DNA of 7,232 nucleotides. Origin: Gammaproteobacteria bacterium. GTDB taxonomy: Bacteria; Pseudomonadota; Gammaproteobacteria; GRL18. The stretch spans positions 1 through 7,232 of the forward strand of contig JANELJ010000110.1 in assembly GCA_024511395.1 (NCBI GenBank). The letters run 5' to 3'. The translations under genes were made by a program, and so were the position numbers. Positions 7,039 to 7,232 of this stretch are shown in pieces. Position 1 is the stretch's first letter, and each line of letters opens with the position of its first letter. Under the pieces are notes generated by a model that did not search any database, was not told the origin of the DNA, and saw only the letters and a program-made list of their open reading frames with translations.

Positions 7039-7067
7039 CAATTTAAAACTCAATATTCACTGATTGG

Positions 7068-7097
7068 TTGACCCAGCTTTATTATTTTTGATACAGT
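7068..7097 (+). promoter_or_regulatory. Candidate sigma70 promoter downstream of ftsX
   Basis: TTGACC (7068-7073, 5 of 6 to the -35 consensus), an 18-bp spacer, and TACAGT (7092-7097, 4 of 6 to the -10 consensus). Expected start is near 7104, giving a leader of about 110 nt to the GTG at 7216. It would let the next gene be transcribed apart from ftsYEX. Confidence 0.45.
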
Positions 7098-7128
7098 AAT
7101 TTATTATTACTACCTGAATTCTGGATAA

Positions 7129-7151
7129 GAACTAAAAAATATTGAACTAAA
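7129..7151. repeat. Direct repeat GAACTAAA x2, 15-bp period
   Basis: Identical 8-bp copies at 7129-7136 and 7144-7151 lie in the leader downstream of the candidate promoter. They are short and A-rich, so chance is plausible. Confidence 0.25.
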
Positions 7152-7214
7152 TGCCTGTTTCTCGATCAGATCATTTAATGACCAAATCAAATGAATTTGA
7201 ACAAGGAACAGGCA
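7152..7214 (+). promoter_or_regulatory. Long-range stem that would mask the next gene's ribosome binding site
   Basis: TGCCTGTTTC (7152-7161) pairs with GGAACAGGCA (7205-7214): ten consecutive pairs in RNA, nine Watson-Crick and one G-U. The right arm holds most of the AAGGA (7203-7207) that would serve the GTG at 7216. Inside the 43-nt loop a second weak pair of arms, TCATTT (7171-7176) and AAATGA (7189-7194), could stack. The arrangement resembles a translational switch such as an RNA thermometer, but it is a fold read by eye. Confidence 0.45.
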
Positions 7215-7215
7215 A

Positions 7216-7232
7216 GTGACTACTATAGATGA
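7216..7232 (+). CDS. Possible start of the next gene (five codons only)
   Basis: A GTG at 7216 follows AAGGA by 8 nt and opens a frame running to the window edge (GTG ACT ACT ATA GAT). The frame is closed upstream by a TGA at 7198. The visible codons are too few to identify a product. By synteny with Pseudomonas and other gammaproteobacteria the gene after ftsX is often rpoH, encoding the heat-shock sigma factor. An ATG at 7229 in another frame is an alternative start without a good ribosome binding site. Confidence 0.3.

Noticed and set aside
1..7232. CRISPR array, tRNA, toxin-antitoxin or phage genes
   Set aside because: Reading both strands I found no regularly spaced repeats, no tRNA-like cloverleaf and no such genes; nearly all the sequence is accounted for by known housekeeping genes and the IS.

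Overview
The window looks like a conserved chromosomal housekeeping block from a gammaproteobacterium of moderate to low GC, with an insertion-sequence remnant or copy at its left edge. The order rsmD - M16 peptidase - M16 peptidase (minus strand), divergent from ftsY - ftsE - ftsX (plus strand), is from memory the arrangement around ftsY in Pseudomonas and relatives, where rpoH follows ftsX. I cannot name the genus.

Left edge (1-604): the C-terminal part of an IS4-superfamily DDE transposase enters from outside the window and ends at 475. The 129 bases between it and rsmD hold no gene. On the minus strand they hold a well-formed sigma70-type promoter, a bulged hairpin and a near-consensus boxA, in the order seen in rRNA operon leaders. 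This is the least ordinary part of the window.

Minus-strand operon (605-4059): in transcription order, an exported M16 zinc peptidase with an intact HxxEH motif, a second exported M16 protein that has lost all the metal ligands but keeps the substrate-binding Arg/Tyr signature, and the 16S rRNA m2G966 methyltransferase RsmD. Gaps are 1 bp and then a 23-bp overlap, so translation is probably coupled. The two M16 proteins look like the complementary halves of one heterodimeric periplasmic protease.

Divergent control region (4060-4242): a candidate promoter for the peptidase operon is overlaid by a 7-bp inverted repeat and a 9-bp direct repeat. I see no confident promoter for ftsY.

Plus-strand operon (4243-7038): ftsY (SRP receptor GTPase), ftsE and ftsX (ABC-type complex that couples cell division to septal peptidoglycan hydrolysis). 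ftsE and ftsX overlap by one base. FtsY delivers membrane proteins to the Sec translocon and FtsEX acts at the divisome.

Right edge (7039-7232): a candidate promoter, then a roughly 110-base leader with a long-range stem that would bury the ribosome binding site of a gene starting with GTG at 7216, of which only five codons are visible. By gene order this gene may be rpoH, but the sequence seen does not prove it. Overall this is a mostly ordinary region. I found no defence system, CRISPR array, tRNA or evident new multi-gene system.
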